64,000 nucleotides of DNA from a virus. The stretch lies in the IMG/VR virus record IMGVR_UViG_3300008954_002609, positions 40,468-104,467 of that record. One strand, given 5' to 3'. A program made the position numbers and the translations under genes. This document shows, one piece after another, positions 53,615 to 61,080 of this stretch. The notes beneath the pieces were generated by a model. It worked only from the letters and a program-made list of their open reading frames with translations, had not been told where the DNA came from and did not search any database. Each line of letters begins with the position of its first letter. Within the stretch, counting starts at the first letter, position 1.

Positions 53615-54955
53615 TTATAAAATTTTTGCTGCCACGGAAGCCACCTTAGACCTCTCTCCCTTTAACAAGGTTATGTGACCTGCTATATCTTGATCTTTAA
53701 ACTTTTCTACGACATAAGAGAGACCGTTGTTTGTTCCATCTATATAAACGTTATCTATTTGCTCTATATCTCCAGTAAGAACTATTTTTGTCCCTTCTCC
53801 GACTCTTGTCAGTACCGTCTTTATTTCATGTCTGTTCATGTTTTGAGCCTCATCAATAATTATAAACGCATTTGAAATCGATCGACCTCTTATATATGTC
53901 ATTGCCTCGACCTCTATTCGCCCCTCTTCAATGTGCATCTCTAGAGTCATCTTATCATTTCCGAAGAGAAATTGTAAATTATCTTGTATAGGTGCAAGCC
54001 AAGGCATCATTTTTTCTTCCATTGACCCAGGTAAGAAGCCTATATCTTTTCCGACGGGCTCGACTGGTTTTGTAACCACTATCTTGTTGTAAACCCTATC
54101 GTTGGCAGTTTCTCCAAAAGTTTGTTGAAGTGCAGATGCTAATGCCAACAGAGTCTTGCCTGAGCCGGCTTTACCAATTAAAGACACTACCGGAACCGAT
54201 GGGTCCATTAAGAGATCAGCTGCGAATGTTTGCTCCTTATTTCTAGGCTTCAATCCCCAGATAAACTTCTTACTTTGTCTGACTTTCTTGAGTGGTTCCC
54301 TGTAATTTAAAAACCTTACAAGTGACGCTTTTTTATCATTCGTATTAGACACAAGCATTATAAATTGGTTTTGATTTACCCTTACGTCTTCCTCTTCGAG
54401 ATAGAATGGAATATCGTTGTAAACATCATCAATGACTTGATCATCTACCAAGTGAGTCATGAATCCGGTATATAAACCGCTAACGTCCTCAACCACTTGT
54501 TCTAGATTATAGTCTTCACATTCTAATCCAAGAGAGTCACACTTGACTCTCATGTTTATATCACGAGAAACTACTATAACCTCTGAATCTTCATTATTAT
54601 TCTTTTCAGTCAACGCTGTAGCAATAATCTGGTTGTCTGGGTTGTCTAAATCCAAATCGTCAGGTAGTACGAAGGGGTCATAACTCTTAGCATAGACCAT
54701 GCCCTTAGCTTCTGAAATCTGAACGCCGTGATGCAGATTCCCATGTTCTCTTAGTTTGTCTAGTTTTCTTATTATGCTACGGGCGTGTGCGCCTACGGGA
54801 TCTTGTCTCTTCTTATGCTTATCAATCTCATCAAGAACCTTTAGTGGAATGACTATGTCTGATTCCCCGAAAGATTCTAAAGAATTTGCATCTGTTAAAT
54901 AAACATTGGTGTCGAGAACATAGATTTTTTTTGTTTTTGACAATTCGTCAGACAA
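53615..54955 (-). CDS. phoH: PIN-PhoH family ATPase
   Basis: A 446-residue protein with an N-terminal PIN domain (IYVLDTNVYLTD with Asp15; VIVVSRDINMRVK) and a C-terminal PhoH ATPase domain: Walker A GKAGSGKT (261-268), VTKPVEPVGKDIGFLPG, and Walker B FIIIDEAQNM. PhoH2-type proteins act as sequence-specific RNA helicase/RNases in bacteria, and PhoH genes are very common in marine phages. The start is TTG 54955, supported by AGGAAAGAGAG about eight bases upstream. Length fits the PIN-PhoH fusion exactly. Confidence 0.93.
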   Translation of the reverse strand: MSDELSKTKKIYVLDTNVYLTDANSLESFGESDIVIPLKVLDEIDKHKKRQDPVGAHARSIIRKLDKLREHGNLHHGVQISEAKGMVYAKSYDPFVLPDDLDLDNPDNQIIATALTEKNNNEDSEVIVVSRDINMRVKCDSLGLECEDYNLEQVVEDVSGLYTGFMTHLVDDQVIDDVYNDIPFYLEEEDVRVNQNQFIMLVSNTNDKKASLVRFLNYREPLKKVRQSKKFIWGLKPRNKEQTFAADLLMDPSVPVVSLIGKAGSGKTLLALASALQQTFGETANDRVYNKIVVTKPVEPVGKDIGFLPGSMEEKMMPWLAPIQDNLQFLFGNDKMTLEMHIEEGRIEVEAMTYIRGRSISNAFIIIDEAQNMNRHEIKTVLTRVGEGTKIVLTGDIEQIDNVYIDGTNNGLSYVVEKFKDQDIAGHITLLKGERSKVASVAAKIL

Positions 54956-54992
54956 TGTAATTACTCTCTTTCCTTATATAGTAATTAGATCT

Positions 54993-55226
54993 TTACTTTG
55001 ATTTTACCCAATCAGTTGGAGTAACTATATATATTTCCTTGATTGTTGCTCTTGTTTCGCCCTTTTTTGTCTTAAAATGAAATATTGGCTTCACATAACC
55101 TCTTTCCTCTAGGGTTCTTTTTTTTGTTTCTGCGAAAGTAAACTCATTGTTTGGACTCATTGGTGGAGCTGCAAGTGTGGCTATGGATGCCAATATTGTG
55201 GTTAATGCGTAAGCGTATAAATTCAT
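54993..55226 (-). CDS. Small exported protein
   Basis: A 77-residue protein from ATG 55226 (a TTG at 55238 is possible). MNLYAYALTTILASIATLAAP looks like a signal peptide or single membrane anchor, though it has no basic N-terminus. The mature part is basic and beta-rich (GYVKPIFHFKTKKGETRATI, EIYIVTP). Divergently oriented to the lipoprotein protease gene across 72 bases. No family is recognised; both flanking products seem to enter the envelope. Confidence 0.6.
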   Translation of the reverse strand: MNLYAYALTTILASIATLAAPPMSPNNEFTFAETKKRTLEERGYVKPIFHFKTKKGETRATIKEIYIVTPTDWVKSK

Positions 55227-55277
55227 GTTTTCTATCAAATCCTTTTTGTTTAAAAAAAATATCTTTGCTAATATACT

Positions 55278-55294
55278 TATAATATATAGGGGGT
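55278..55294 (+). promoter_or_regulatory. Candidate -10 box and ribosome site of the protease gene
   Basis: TATAAT at 55278-55283 followed by AGGGGG at 55289-55294, five bases before the ATG of the only plus-strand gene. No good -35 box is seen at the usual distance. The 72-base divergent spacer is very AT-rich. The ribosome site is convincing; the promoter is tentative, and the six bases between the two would leave almost no leader unless another start site is used. Confidence 0.35.
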
Positions 55295-55298
55295 TGAG

Positions 55299-56090
55299 AT
55301 GTTAAAGGTAATATTGTTAACAATAACGATGCTTATTTTATCGTGCCATTCCAGCGTAGGAGAAATCATAAAAACATCCAGAGCAGGGACAACGAAAACA
55401 AGCACCAAAAAGGAAATCCCCGTAAAGTCTTTCGCTAAAATAATAAAAACACTGCACGTAAAAAAGTGTAAAAAGATGAACATAACTCCATGCAAGGATG
55501 GAGACAAATTTACGTCTGTTGGGTCTGGGGTTTCCGTAGGCAAAACAAGTGGAGGATCATTGATTTTGACGGCTGGTCATGTGTGCACAATGCAGTTATC
55601 GGAAAACGCCAAAAGCCTTATGGAAGAGCATGAGATAATCATGGAAGCCATCAACATAAATAATGAAAAACGAAAAGCTATTATAATATCTTCAATTGTG
55701 GAACCAGATGGTGCTGATCTGTGCTTGTTGTTCGTGGAGGGTCTAGAAACAGAAGGAATACTACTATCTGATGAGGCTCCGAAAGTAGGTGACAAGGTAT
55801 ACAACATTGCTGCTCCTGCGGGGATATTTCATCCCCCGACCGTTCCAATAATGCATGGTATTTTCTCTGGTCCAGTAAATGATTCAAACGCAATGGTCAC
55901 TGTGCCAGCTATTGGAGGTAGTTCCGGTAGCGCAATAATAGACGAGGATATGAGACTTGTTGGAATATTATTTGCCACCCACCCAGGATTCAACACCATT
56001 ACTTTGTGTTCCACTTATGAGGTGATGGCCATTTTTCTAAACGAAGGTATAAAGAAGTTTCTCGCAATGAAACTTGGTTCTACGAATTAG
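55299..56090 (+). CDS. Secreted trypsin-like serine protease, lipoprotein
   Basis: A 263-residue protein, the only plus-strand gene. A signal peptide ends in the lipobox LILSC (Cys16), so it should be lipid-anchored in the envelope. The chymotrypsin/trypsin triad is complete: His94 in LTAGHVC, Asp140 in DGADLCLL, Ser209 in GGSSGSA, with the oxyanion region PAIGG. VGILFATHPG is the usual strand after the Ser. A cleavage-site-like basic region (residues 22-60) precedes the domain. Excellent AGGGGG ribosome site. It may act during infection on envelope proteins, in exclusion of other phages, or in release. Codon use seems like the neighbours. Confidence 0.85.
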   Translation: MLKVILLTITMLILSCHSSVGEIIKTSRAGTTKTSTKKEIPVKSFAKIIKTLHVKKCKKMNITPCKDGDKFTSVGSGVSVGKTSGGSLILTAGHVCTMQLSENAKSLMEEHEIIMEAININNEKRKAIIISSIVEPDGADLCLLFVEGLETEGILLSDEAPKVGDKVYNIAAPAGIFHPPTVPIMHGIFSGPVNDSNAMVTVPAIGGSSGSAIIDEDMRLVGILFATHPGFNTITLCSTYEVMAIFLNEGIKKFLAMKLGSTN

Positions 56091-56250
56091 AGATCCAAGA
56101 ATTTAAAATATTTAATTTTCTTTCCTTAATAAGTCTAAGCCGGTGCGCGAAATGAGGTCGGTTTGACTTCTCAGCCTTAGCAATTGTTTCTTCGATTTCC
56201 TCTATTTCCATTTTTAAAGAATTAATTCTTTTAGTTTTTATCTTCATCAT
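56080..56250 (-). CDS. Short coiled-coil protein (56 residues)
   Basis: A small minus-strand gene found by ATGA coupling: ATG 56250 overlaps the TGA of the upstream 107-residue gene. The product begins MMKIKTKRINSLKMEIEEIE, is strongly helical and highly charged, and ends NSWISNS. The last 11 bases overlap the 3' end of the plus-strand protease gene. No family is recognised. The coupling and the lack of other use for this stretch make it a credible gene. Confidence 0.6.
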   Translation of the reverse strand: MMKIKTKRINSLKMEIEEIEETIAKAEKSNRPHFAHRLRLIKERKLNILNSWISNS

Positions 56251-56570
56251 TTTTTAGTACCCCTGGTTTTTATTTCTTTTTTGTTAAACTTTATAAAAAG
56301 CCTATATCTTAGGTCTACACCGTATCCAGAGCCTCCAGGAGGCATCGAAGCACAGTGGTAAACGTCTTTAACTAGGTCACTGTCAATTAAACGACCAATT
56401 GCTTCATCAGAAATTTTATCTATTGTGACCTGGTATGTGTCTGTGGTCCTTGCCGTCTTCTTGAAATTGTCCCAATTTATACCCAAGTACTCTAAATCTG
56501 AAAGAGAATCTTTCAAAAATTTTAAAGATTCTGATCGTGTTAGAGATCTAACTCTTTTTGTCGTAGCCAT
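56247..56570 (-). CDS. Small hypothetical protein
   Basis: A 107-residue protein with a basic N-terminus (MATTKRVRSLTRSESLKFL), an alpha/beta middle (TYQVTIDKISDEAIGRLI) and a closing VDLRYRLFIKFNKKE strand pair. It may bind nucleic acid, but no family is recognised. The start lies 23 bases inside the end of the zinc-ribbon gene upstream and the stop is coupled to the 56-residue gene. Confidence 0.65.
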   Translation of the reverse strand: MATTKRVRSLTRSESLKFLKDSLSDLEYLGINWDNFKKTARTTDTYQVTIDKISDEAIGRLIDSDLVKDVYHCASMPPGGSGYGVDLRYRLFIKFNKKEIKTRGTKK

Positions 56571-56739
56571 CCTTATACCAACCCTTCCCTAATAATCGAA
56601 AACTAGTCATGCTTATGCACTTTTCTAAAGAATCCTCTTTCAAACACTTAGGGCACAAACTTAGTGGTTCCTCTTTGATTGTCTGAAGGGATTCAAATTC
56701 GTGTTCACACGAGCTGCATCTATATCTGTAAATAGGCAT
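56548..56739 (-). CDS. FmdB-type zinc-ribbon protein (copy 2)
   Basis: A 63-residue protein with MPIYRYRCSSCEHEFESLQ and LCPKCLKED, giving two CxxC pairs for one zinc; then MTSFRLLGKGWYKDGY, a segment shared with FmdB/putative regulatory zinc-ribbon proteins. It is closer to the family norm than the copy at 25150-25395. It follows the ClpP gene by two bases. Function in phages unknown; RNA or protein binding is possible. Confidence 0.8.
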   Translation of the reverse strand: MPIYRYRCSSCEHEFESLQTIKEEPLSLCPKCLKEDSLEKCISMTSFRLLGKGWYKDGYDKKS

Positions 56740-56741
56740 TG

Positions 56742-57377
56742 TTAAATAATCTCATCAACAAGACCATATTCAAGACATTGATCAGCATCCCACCAAATGT
56801 CATGCTTTAAAATTTCATCCATCTTATCTTCTGGAATCTTCGTATACCTTCTGTAAATGTTTTTAATTTTCTTCATTAACATTTCTGAATTTTGCATATC
56901 ATCTTGCATGTCTTGAAACTTTCCCCACAAGTGTCCGGACAACTGGTGCACTAACATGCAAGCGTTTTTGTGCATATATCTTTTGGATCCCACCACACTC
57001 ATCAAAGTGGCAGCACTTGCCGCGCAGCCTTCTATTATTGTTTCCACCGGAACTTTCGAATTCAAGATATAATCCACAGCTGACAATCCTGCAAAAACGC
57101 TACCTCCATAGCTGTTTATGTGCAATCTAATTGAGTCTGTTTTTTCAGAGTTATAGGTGAATGCCCTAGTTGCAAGATTGTTTCCCATATTCATCATAGC
57201 TTTGTTCAGCTTTAAAATTTTTGGTCTATTAACAGAAGAATAAAAGAAAATATTATTACCAGAATATTCAACCACGTTGAAGTCATCGCCATCTCCATTT
57301 TCCTTTGGCGTGGCAACCTTTCTAGTCACTGTTACCGTGCCTACTTCTTCCTCTAAGCCCCATCTATAATCTTTCAT
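56742..57377 (-). CDS. ClpP-like serine protease
   Basis: A 211-residue peptidase S14 protein. INSYGGSVFAGLSAVD (residues 88-103) is the substrate-groove motif, Ser121 in GCAASAATLM the nucleophile, His144 in MLVHQLSG the base, and Asp193 in KHDIWWDADQ a likely third member, followed by EYGLVDEI. The N-terminal 40 residues differ from bacterial ClpP, including the part that contacts ClpX/ClpA. No ClpX gene is visible. It could make proteolytic chambers with host ATPases or serve in head maturation, as ClpP-like enzymes do in some phages. First gene after the tRNA. Confidence 0.88.
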   Translation of the reverse strand: MKDYRWGLEEEVGTVTVTRKVATPKENGDGDDFNVVEYSGNNIFFYSSVNRPKILKLNKAMMNMGNNLATRAFTYNSEKTDSIRLHINSYGGSVFAGLSAVDYILNSKVPVETIIEGCAASAATLMSVVGSKRYMHKNACMLVHQLSGHLWGKFQDMQDDMQNSEMLMKKIKNIYRRYTKIPEDKMDEILKHDIWWDADQCLEYGLVDEII

Positions 57378-57401
57378 ACACCTTCCTTTTAAAAAAAATA
57401 G

Positions 57402-57475
57402 TGGACCTCCTCGGACTTGAACCGAGAACCTGCCGGTTATGAGCCGGATGCTCTAACCTATTGAGCTAGAGGTCC
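57402..57475 (-). tRNA. tRNA with CAU anticodon, most likely tRNA-Ile2 (AUA-reading)
   Basis: A complete 74-nt cloverleaf: 7-bp acceptor (GGACCUC/GAGGUCC), D stem GCUC/GAGC, anticodon stem with loop CUCAUAA, T stem CUCGG/CCGAG with loop UUCAAGU, discriminator A73. CCA is not encoded. The pair 27-43 (U-C) is a mismatch. The CAU anticodon could mean Met or Ile2. Acceptor pairs C4-G69 and C5-G68 are the ones reported as positive identity elements for E. coli TilS, while elongator tRNA-Met has U4-A69 and A5-U68. With tilS 13 bases upstream, tRNA-Ile2 whose C34 becomes lysidine is the better reading. Confidence 0.9.
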
Positions 57476-57488
57476 AAATACATTATAC

Positions 57489-58100
57489 TCAATAATCTTT
57501 ATAAATTTCAATTAATTTTTTTCGAATCGTTGTTCGTATACCTGGATTAACTTTCAGAACTTGCGGCATAACATTATGTCTAATATGGTTTCTCATTAAA
57601 CTCTTTGTCATTCTGTTAGATGGATCTTCAATCCACTCTACTTCCTTTCTATTAGCATAATCAACAACTGACTTCTTGTCAGTCATGAGAAATGGTCTAT
57701 AAATGTTTACTCCCCTTTTGTGGGGGATCATTTTTGGATTACCATGAAAAGAAGAAAATAGCCAAGTCTCTACAACATCGTCCAAGTGGTGACAAGTAAT
57801 TATAAATTTACTATTTAAAGATTCTAAAAACCTATACCTCTCATCACGCCAAAACTCTTCCATGGACCTCCTGCCTTTGCTGCCCTTAACTCGCCCTACT
57901 GTCAGAATAAGATTGTTTTTTGCCGCATACTCTCGAACAAATTTCTCTGCTTCTTTGGAGTGACTTGTGTCATGGTTAAAGTAGGCTAAGTCCACTTTCC
58001 TTTTTCCATTTATAAGAAAGTCTGTCATTACCATAGAATCTATTCCCCCGGAACAAGCAATCGTAACCCTTCGAGGTATTTTTCCAATAATTCTTATCAT
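57489..58100 (-). CDS. tilS: tRNA(Ile)-lysidine synthase, short form
   Basis: A 203-residue PP-loop enzyme: SGGIDS (17-22) binds ATP; AYFNHDTSHSKEAEKF and TCHHLDDVVETWLF (102-115) are the conserved TilS segments; WIEDPSNRMTKSLMRNHIR (156-174) is highly specific for TilS. It changes C34 of tRNA-Ile(CAU) to lysidine so that it reads AUA and is charged with Ile. Bacterial TilS is 300-430 residues; here only the N-terminal catalytic domain is left, as in some short bacterial forms. It has its own sigma70-type promoter and is followed by the matching tRNA gene. Confidence 0.93.
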   Translation of the reverse strand: MIRIIGKIPRRVTIACSGGIDSMVMTDFLINGKRKVDLAYFNHDTSHSKEAEKFVREYAAKNNLILTVGRVKGSKGRRSMEEFWRDERYRFLESLNSKFIITCHHLDDVVETWLFSSFHGNPKMIPHKRGVNIYRPFLMTDKKSVVDYANRKEVEWIEDPSNRMTKSLMRNHIRHNVMPQVLKVNPGIRTTIRKKLIEIYKDY

Positions 58101-58127
58101 AATATTCTTTTCTCATAAAGTCTATAT

Positions 58128-58156
58128 TTTATACCACTATTTGCTCAATAAGTCAA
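58128..58156 (-). promoter_or_regulatory. Sigma70-type promoter of tilS-tRNA-clpP
   Basis: On the minus strand TTGACT (58151-58156) and TATAAA (58128-58133) are separated by exactly 17 bases. This is 5/6 plus 5/6 matches to the sigma70 consensus. The start of transcription would be near 58121, about 20 bases before the tilS ATG. It lies in one of the few real intergenic gaps, after the stop of the fibre-like gene, so early host-polymerase transcription of the tRNA unit is plausible. Confidence 0.6.
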
Positions 58157-58164
58157 GTCTTTAT

Positions 58165-59877
58165 TTATCCGGATACACCAGAACCAGACAAAAATGTAAC
58201 TGTGAGAATATCATCTGAATCGAGAGATAAATCTTCATTCATAAATATCTTGATTTGATTCGACGTCCCGCTTCCACTATTGATTCTATAATCAGCATGT
58301 GGGGCACTGCTGCCTGTGGTGTTTGTGTCCCCTAGATCGTGTTCTCCGTGCAACAACACACCGTTTAAATAAACCATTAAAGTTCCAGACTGGGGCACTG
58401 CACCTAGAGATGCTGTTGTGTATGGTGTTGCCATGGCATGGGTTGCAAACATGCCCTTAGTTGGTACAGACCCGGATATGTTAGAACCATCAGCTCTCAC
58501 AAAAATCTTCTTTCTAAAGCCCACACTCAGGCGACCTCCACTGAATGATAGTCCTCCGTGAGCATCGGAATTATTTTGTACGATATTTTTATGAATATGT
58601 TCTTTTTTGATGAGGGTGTTGGGTCCTGAACCACTTATCTGTCCAAACACCTGTAACGTTTGAACGCTGATTCTACTACCTGAAATATGGCTCACAACAG
58701 ATTTATCAGCAGTTACGGTATGAGTAGTGACAGCAGATCCAGAAACAGTCCCTGCTGAAGTCACGCCGCCTGCTGTAACTGTACCCACTATACCAGCAGC
58801 GCCTGCAATAGACGCAGACATTGCACTAATGAGTGTATATCTCTTGGTTGCCGAACCTAGGGCCACTTTGTTGTCGTTCTGTGGTATTAAGTCTGTGGTC
58901 TGACCGCCCAAGAAAGATAAATCGTCAGTATTCGATGATCCCAAGATTACGCTATTTGAAGCAGTTATGCTACTGACCGCTATACCACCAAAGACACAAT
59001 CGTCCCCCGTTAAATCATGAAAATTTCCCGTTGCCCCAGACAAGATACCCCTGCTTGATAATATATGCGTTTCAACCTTCTGAGCCTGAAGTAATGAACC
59101 TGAAATAGACCCTGTAACTCCGAACCTCATTCCGGAAGTTCCAAGTATCGCTTGTGTTACTGATCCAGACTTAAAGCTTGCTCCGGCTTGGCCATCGACA
59201 TTCACTATTAGAGAGTCTCCTGTAAAAGTCCTAGATCCAAGAGTTAAAGACATTAGGGGACTAGATCCTGTTCCTTCAACCCCTGCAGTGCCTCCTAATT
59301 GAAATCCCGAACCAACAAAATCACCTGCACTTGAACCCGACACAGCTGCTATTATTAAGTTATCTTTTATCTCTAGAGAATCTTTTGTTACTGTTCTTGA
59401 TACTAATTCTTGTACTTCCAAAGACGTAATTTTTGCAAAAGACGCTGTTAAAGAAACAGTATTTATTTGATTGGACCCAACCCTATCCACATCAATGTAA
59501 TTAGAAGTCAAGGTTGATCCAGATATTCTATGAAAAGTGCCCAACGAACCTGAAAAAACATGTCCAAGATTAGTATTAAAATTTGAAGTTGAGCCAGATA
59601 TTTGATTTGTTATTATTCTATCTGCGTCAAAAAAATTAAATGTCCCGGTTGATCCTGAAATTTTGTGATACGTTGAATTTGAGCCGGAAATTATTCCGTA
59701 AGTAGCTAAGGATCCCGATATGATATCCAGATCGACGCCTCCGCCACCGCCAACGTCCAGAACGACGCGCCCTTCCGCATTGACTGCTAAGTAGCTTCCT
59801 TCTCCGGCGGCGGAACCAGAAGGAACAATGCCCCAGCCTATTTCACTTACGTGTACTTTTCTTTTAGTTCTTGCCAT
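58165..59877 (-). CDS. Fibre-like virion protein with ISGS repeats
   Basis: A 570-residue, Ser/Gly/Thr-rich protein beginning MARTKRKVHVSEIGWG. It carries many repeats of the form (I)SGS(L/N/T)xTxxxISGS, mainly residues 50-135 and later copies, as in trimeric beta-helical fibres, and an LGSATKRYTLISAMSASI segment like those of tail-fibre shaft proteins. The C-terminal 110 residues (GTLMVYLNGVLLHGEHD, IFMNEDLSLDSDDIL) form a likely knob or oligomerisation domain. No signal peptide. It overlaps the first leader-cassette gene by 14 bases. Confidence 0.78.
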   Translation of the reverse strand: MARTKRKVHVSEIGWGIVPSGSAAGEGSYLAVNAEGRVVLDVGGGGGVDLDIISGSLATYGIISGSNSTYHKISGSTGTFNFFDADRIITNQISGSTSNFNTNLGHVFSGSLGTFHRISGSTLTSNYIDVDRVGSNQINTVSLTASFAKITSLEVQELVSRTVTKDSLEIKDNLIIAAVSGSSAGDFVGSGFQLGGTAGVEGTGSSPLMSLTLGSRTFTGDSLIVNVDGQAGASFKSGSVTQAILGTSGMRFGVTGSISGSLLQAQKVETHILSSRGILSGATGNFHDLTGDDCVFGGIAVSSITASNSVILGSSNTDDLSFLGGQTTDLIPQNDNKVALGSATKRYTLISAMSASIAGAAGIVGTVTAGGVTSAGTVSGSAVTTHTVTADKSVVSHISGSRISVQTLQVFGQISGSGPNTLIKKEHIHKNIVQNNSDAHGGLSFSGGRLSVGFRKKIFVRADGSNISGSVPTKGMFATHAMATPYTTASLGAVPQSGTLMVYLNGVLLHGEHDLGDTNTTGSSAPHADYRINSGSGTSNQIKIFMNEDLSLDSDDILTVTFLSGSGVSG

Positions 59878-60394
59878 CCTGTATTAGCTCCAGAATTCTT
59901 TCTACATGACCTATAGCTTCTTTCAGGTCAAGTGCGTCATACCACGCCGAGGCGGTATTATCGCCAGTGTCAGGGGCGGCTGAATGTATCGTGTCTGCTG
60001 TTTCTATTTCATCTCTAGATTTGATAATATTCTTAATGTATGCTATTTTATTTTCTATTTCTTTTTTTGCCTCCGGAGTGACTCCTTTGTTGTTGATGGA
60101 GTCCTCCACGTCGTTGACAAAGAGTCCTAATTGTTTGCGTACATCTTTTCCCAAAGTTAAAGTAGGAAGGTTCAAAGGTCTATCTGACTTCTTAAAAATA
60201 TCTTTATCTTTTTGTAAAGCCTGCAAGGCAGATATCACATCTTGAGGATCTGCGTCAATTCTTCGGCTTTTCCTGCCCTTTACCATATCTGGGTAGTCGG
60301 GGTCTGGATTTGGCATTTCTTCAGGGCTAGATAGCTTTGGCATTGGCTTAAGCTTCTTTCTAAAGTCTCTCCAGTTTTCCATTATAAGTTTCAT
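59864..60394 (-). CDS. MKLIMENW-leader protein A
   Basis: A 176-residue protein beginning MKLIMENWRDFRKKL. After the leader come a Pro-rich charged linker (residues 16-45) and a helical domain (DPQDVISALQALQKDKD, TPEAKKEIENKIAYIKNII). No function is recognised. The start overlaps the stop of the PAP2 gene (ATGA). The leader is shared with four other complete genes and one broken copy nearby and resembles a T4 capsid-targeting sequence, so packaging in the head is a fair guess. Confidence 0.75.
   Translation of the reverse strand: MKLIMENWRDFRKKLKPMPKLSSPEEMPNPDPDYPDMVKGRKSRRIDADPQDVISALQALQKDKDIFKKSDRPLNLPTLTLGKDVRKQLGLFVNDVEDSINNKGVTPEAKKEIENKIAYIKNIIKSRDEIETADTIHSAAPDTGDNTASAWYDALDLKEAIGHVERILELIQDGKN
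60371..60394 (-). repeat. 24-bp leader repeat, copy 1 (five further copies)
   Basis: The DNA that codes for MKLIMENW is itself a near-identical 24-bp repeat. Copies end at 60394, 61077, 62008, 62742 and 63851 (copies 2, 4, 5 and 6 at 61054-61077, 61985-62008, 62719-62742 and 63828-63851), with a diverged copy near 61315-61344 that starts with GTG and has an insertion. Copies 1 and 6 are identical over all 24 bases. Such repeats can drive recombination that swaps coding modules behind one leader. Confidence 0.85.
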
Positions 60395-61077
60395 TGTCTC
60401 TTCTCCTGTAATTTTGGCAAAAAGTACTTTTTAGCTATATTTTTAGACTCTTTGTTATCGCTTGGGTAGTGTGCACCTCTAATTATCCTTGACTTTTCAA
60501 TTTTCTCTGCAATATCGAACAAATCTTCCTCACTATCAGGGTTTTCAGATGCAAAATAGTAGGCCAAAGTCCAAGCTTGTAGGGTATGACCACTAGGATA
60601 AGATGGTGTATCATCTGTCTCAGTCTTTATTGATCTTATATCATATCCAACTAAGTGACCCAACTGCTCAGGTCTAGGTCTTCCGTATCTCACTTTTAAC
60701 CTTAGAGCTATTATTGACACATCCCTCACTACATCTTTTATAAACTCTTTATCATATTCGATATCATTATCTTTCAAATATTTCGTAAACATATCTGTTG
60801 GCTTCTTATCAGCAGTTTCCAATTCTTTTTTACTAATATCTTTGTTATCGACCATGGTATCGAGAATGGTCTTAAGTTCCTTTTTCACTTCAGCACTATT
60901 GTTGGGTGGAAATTTTGTAATTGGAATCTCTGAGAGTGGGATGTCTATTATTTTCGGTTCTTCTGCAATTCTCTTTTTGTGCTTTTTGTTTTTTAATTCT
61001 CCGAACTTTAGATCTGCTATTTCTTGCTTTTTATTCTCTGTAAGAAATGAATTCCAATTTTCCATTATGAGCTTCAT
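60391..61077 (-). CDS. PAP2-type acid phosphatase with MKLIMENW leader
   Basis: A 228-residue protein with leader MKLIMENWNSFLTEN. All three PAP2/class A acid phosphatase motifs are exact: K-x6-RP (Lys128 to Arg135-Pro136), PSGH (161-164) and SR-x5-H-x3-D (Ser196, Arg197, His203, Asp207). The enzyme would remove phosphate from small molecules, lipids or proteins. Unlike membrane PAP2 it has no membrane helices and no export signal; the leader takes the N-terminus. A Lys-rich linker (28-40) joins leader and enzyme. FLTE in the leader matches the (L/I)xE cleavage pattern of T4 prohead protease. Confidence 0.88.
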   Translation of the reverse strand: MKLIMENWNSFLTENKKQEIADLKFGELKNKKHKKRIAEEPKIIDIPLSEIPITKFPPNNSAEVKKELKTILDTMVDNKDISKKELETADKKPTDMFTKYLKDNDIEYDKEFIKDVVRDVSIIALRLKVRYGRPRPEQLGHLVGYDIRSIKTETDDTPSYPSGHTLQAWTLAYYFASENPDSEEDLFDIAEKIEKSRIIRGAHYPSDNKESKNIAKKYFLPKLQEKRQ

Positions 61078-61080
61078 ATT

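Noticed and set aside
57378-57401. Terminator after the tRNA (T-rich run on the minus strand).
   Set aside because: There is a run of T but no stable hairpin before it apart from the tRNA itself, so it cannot be called a terminator with confidence.
57402-57475. Reading the CAU tRNA as initiator or elongator Met.
   Set aside because: Initiator features (no 1-72 pair, three G-C pairs above the anticodon loop) are absent and C4-G69/C5-G68 plus the adjacent tilS favour tRNA-Ile2; Met is not fully excluded.
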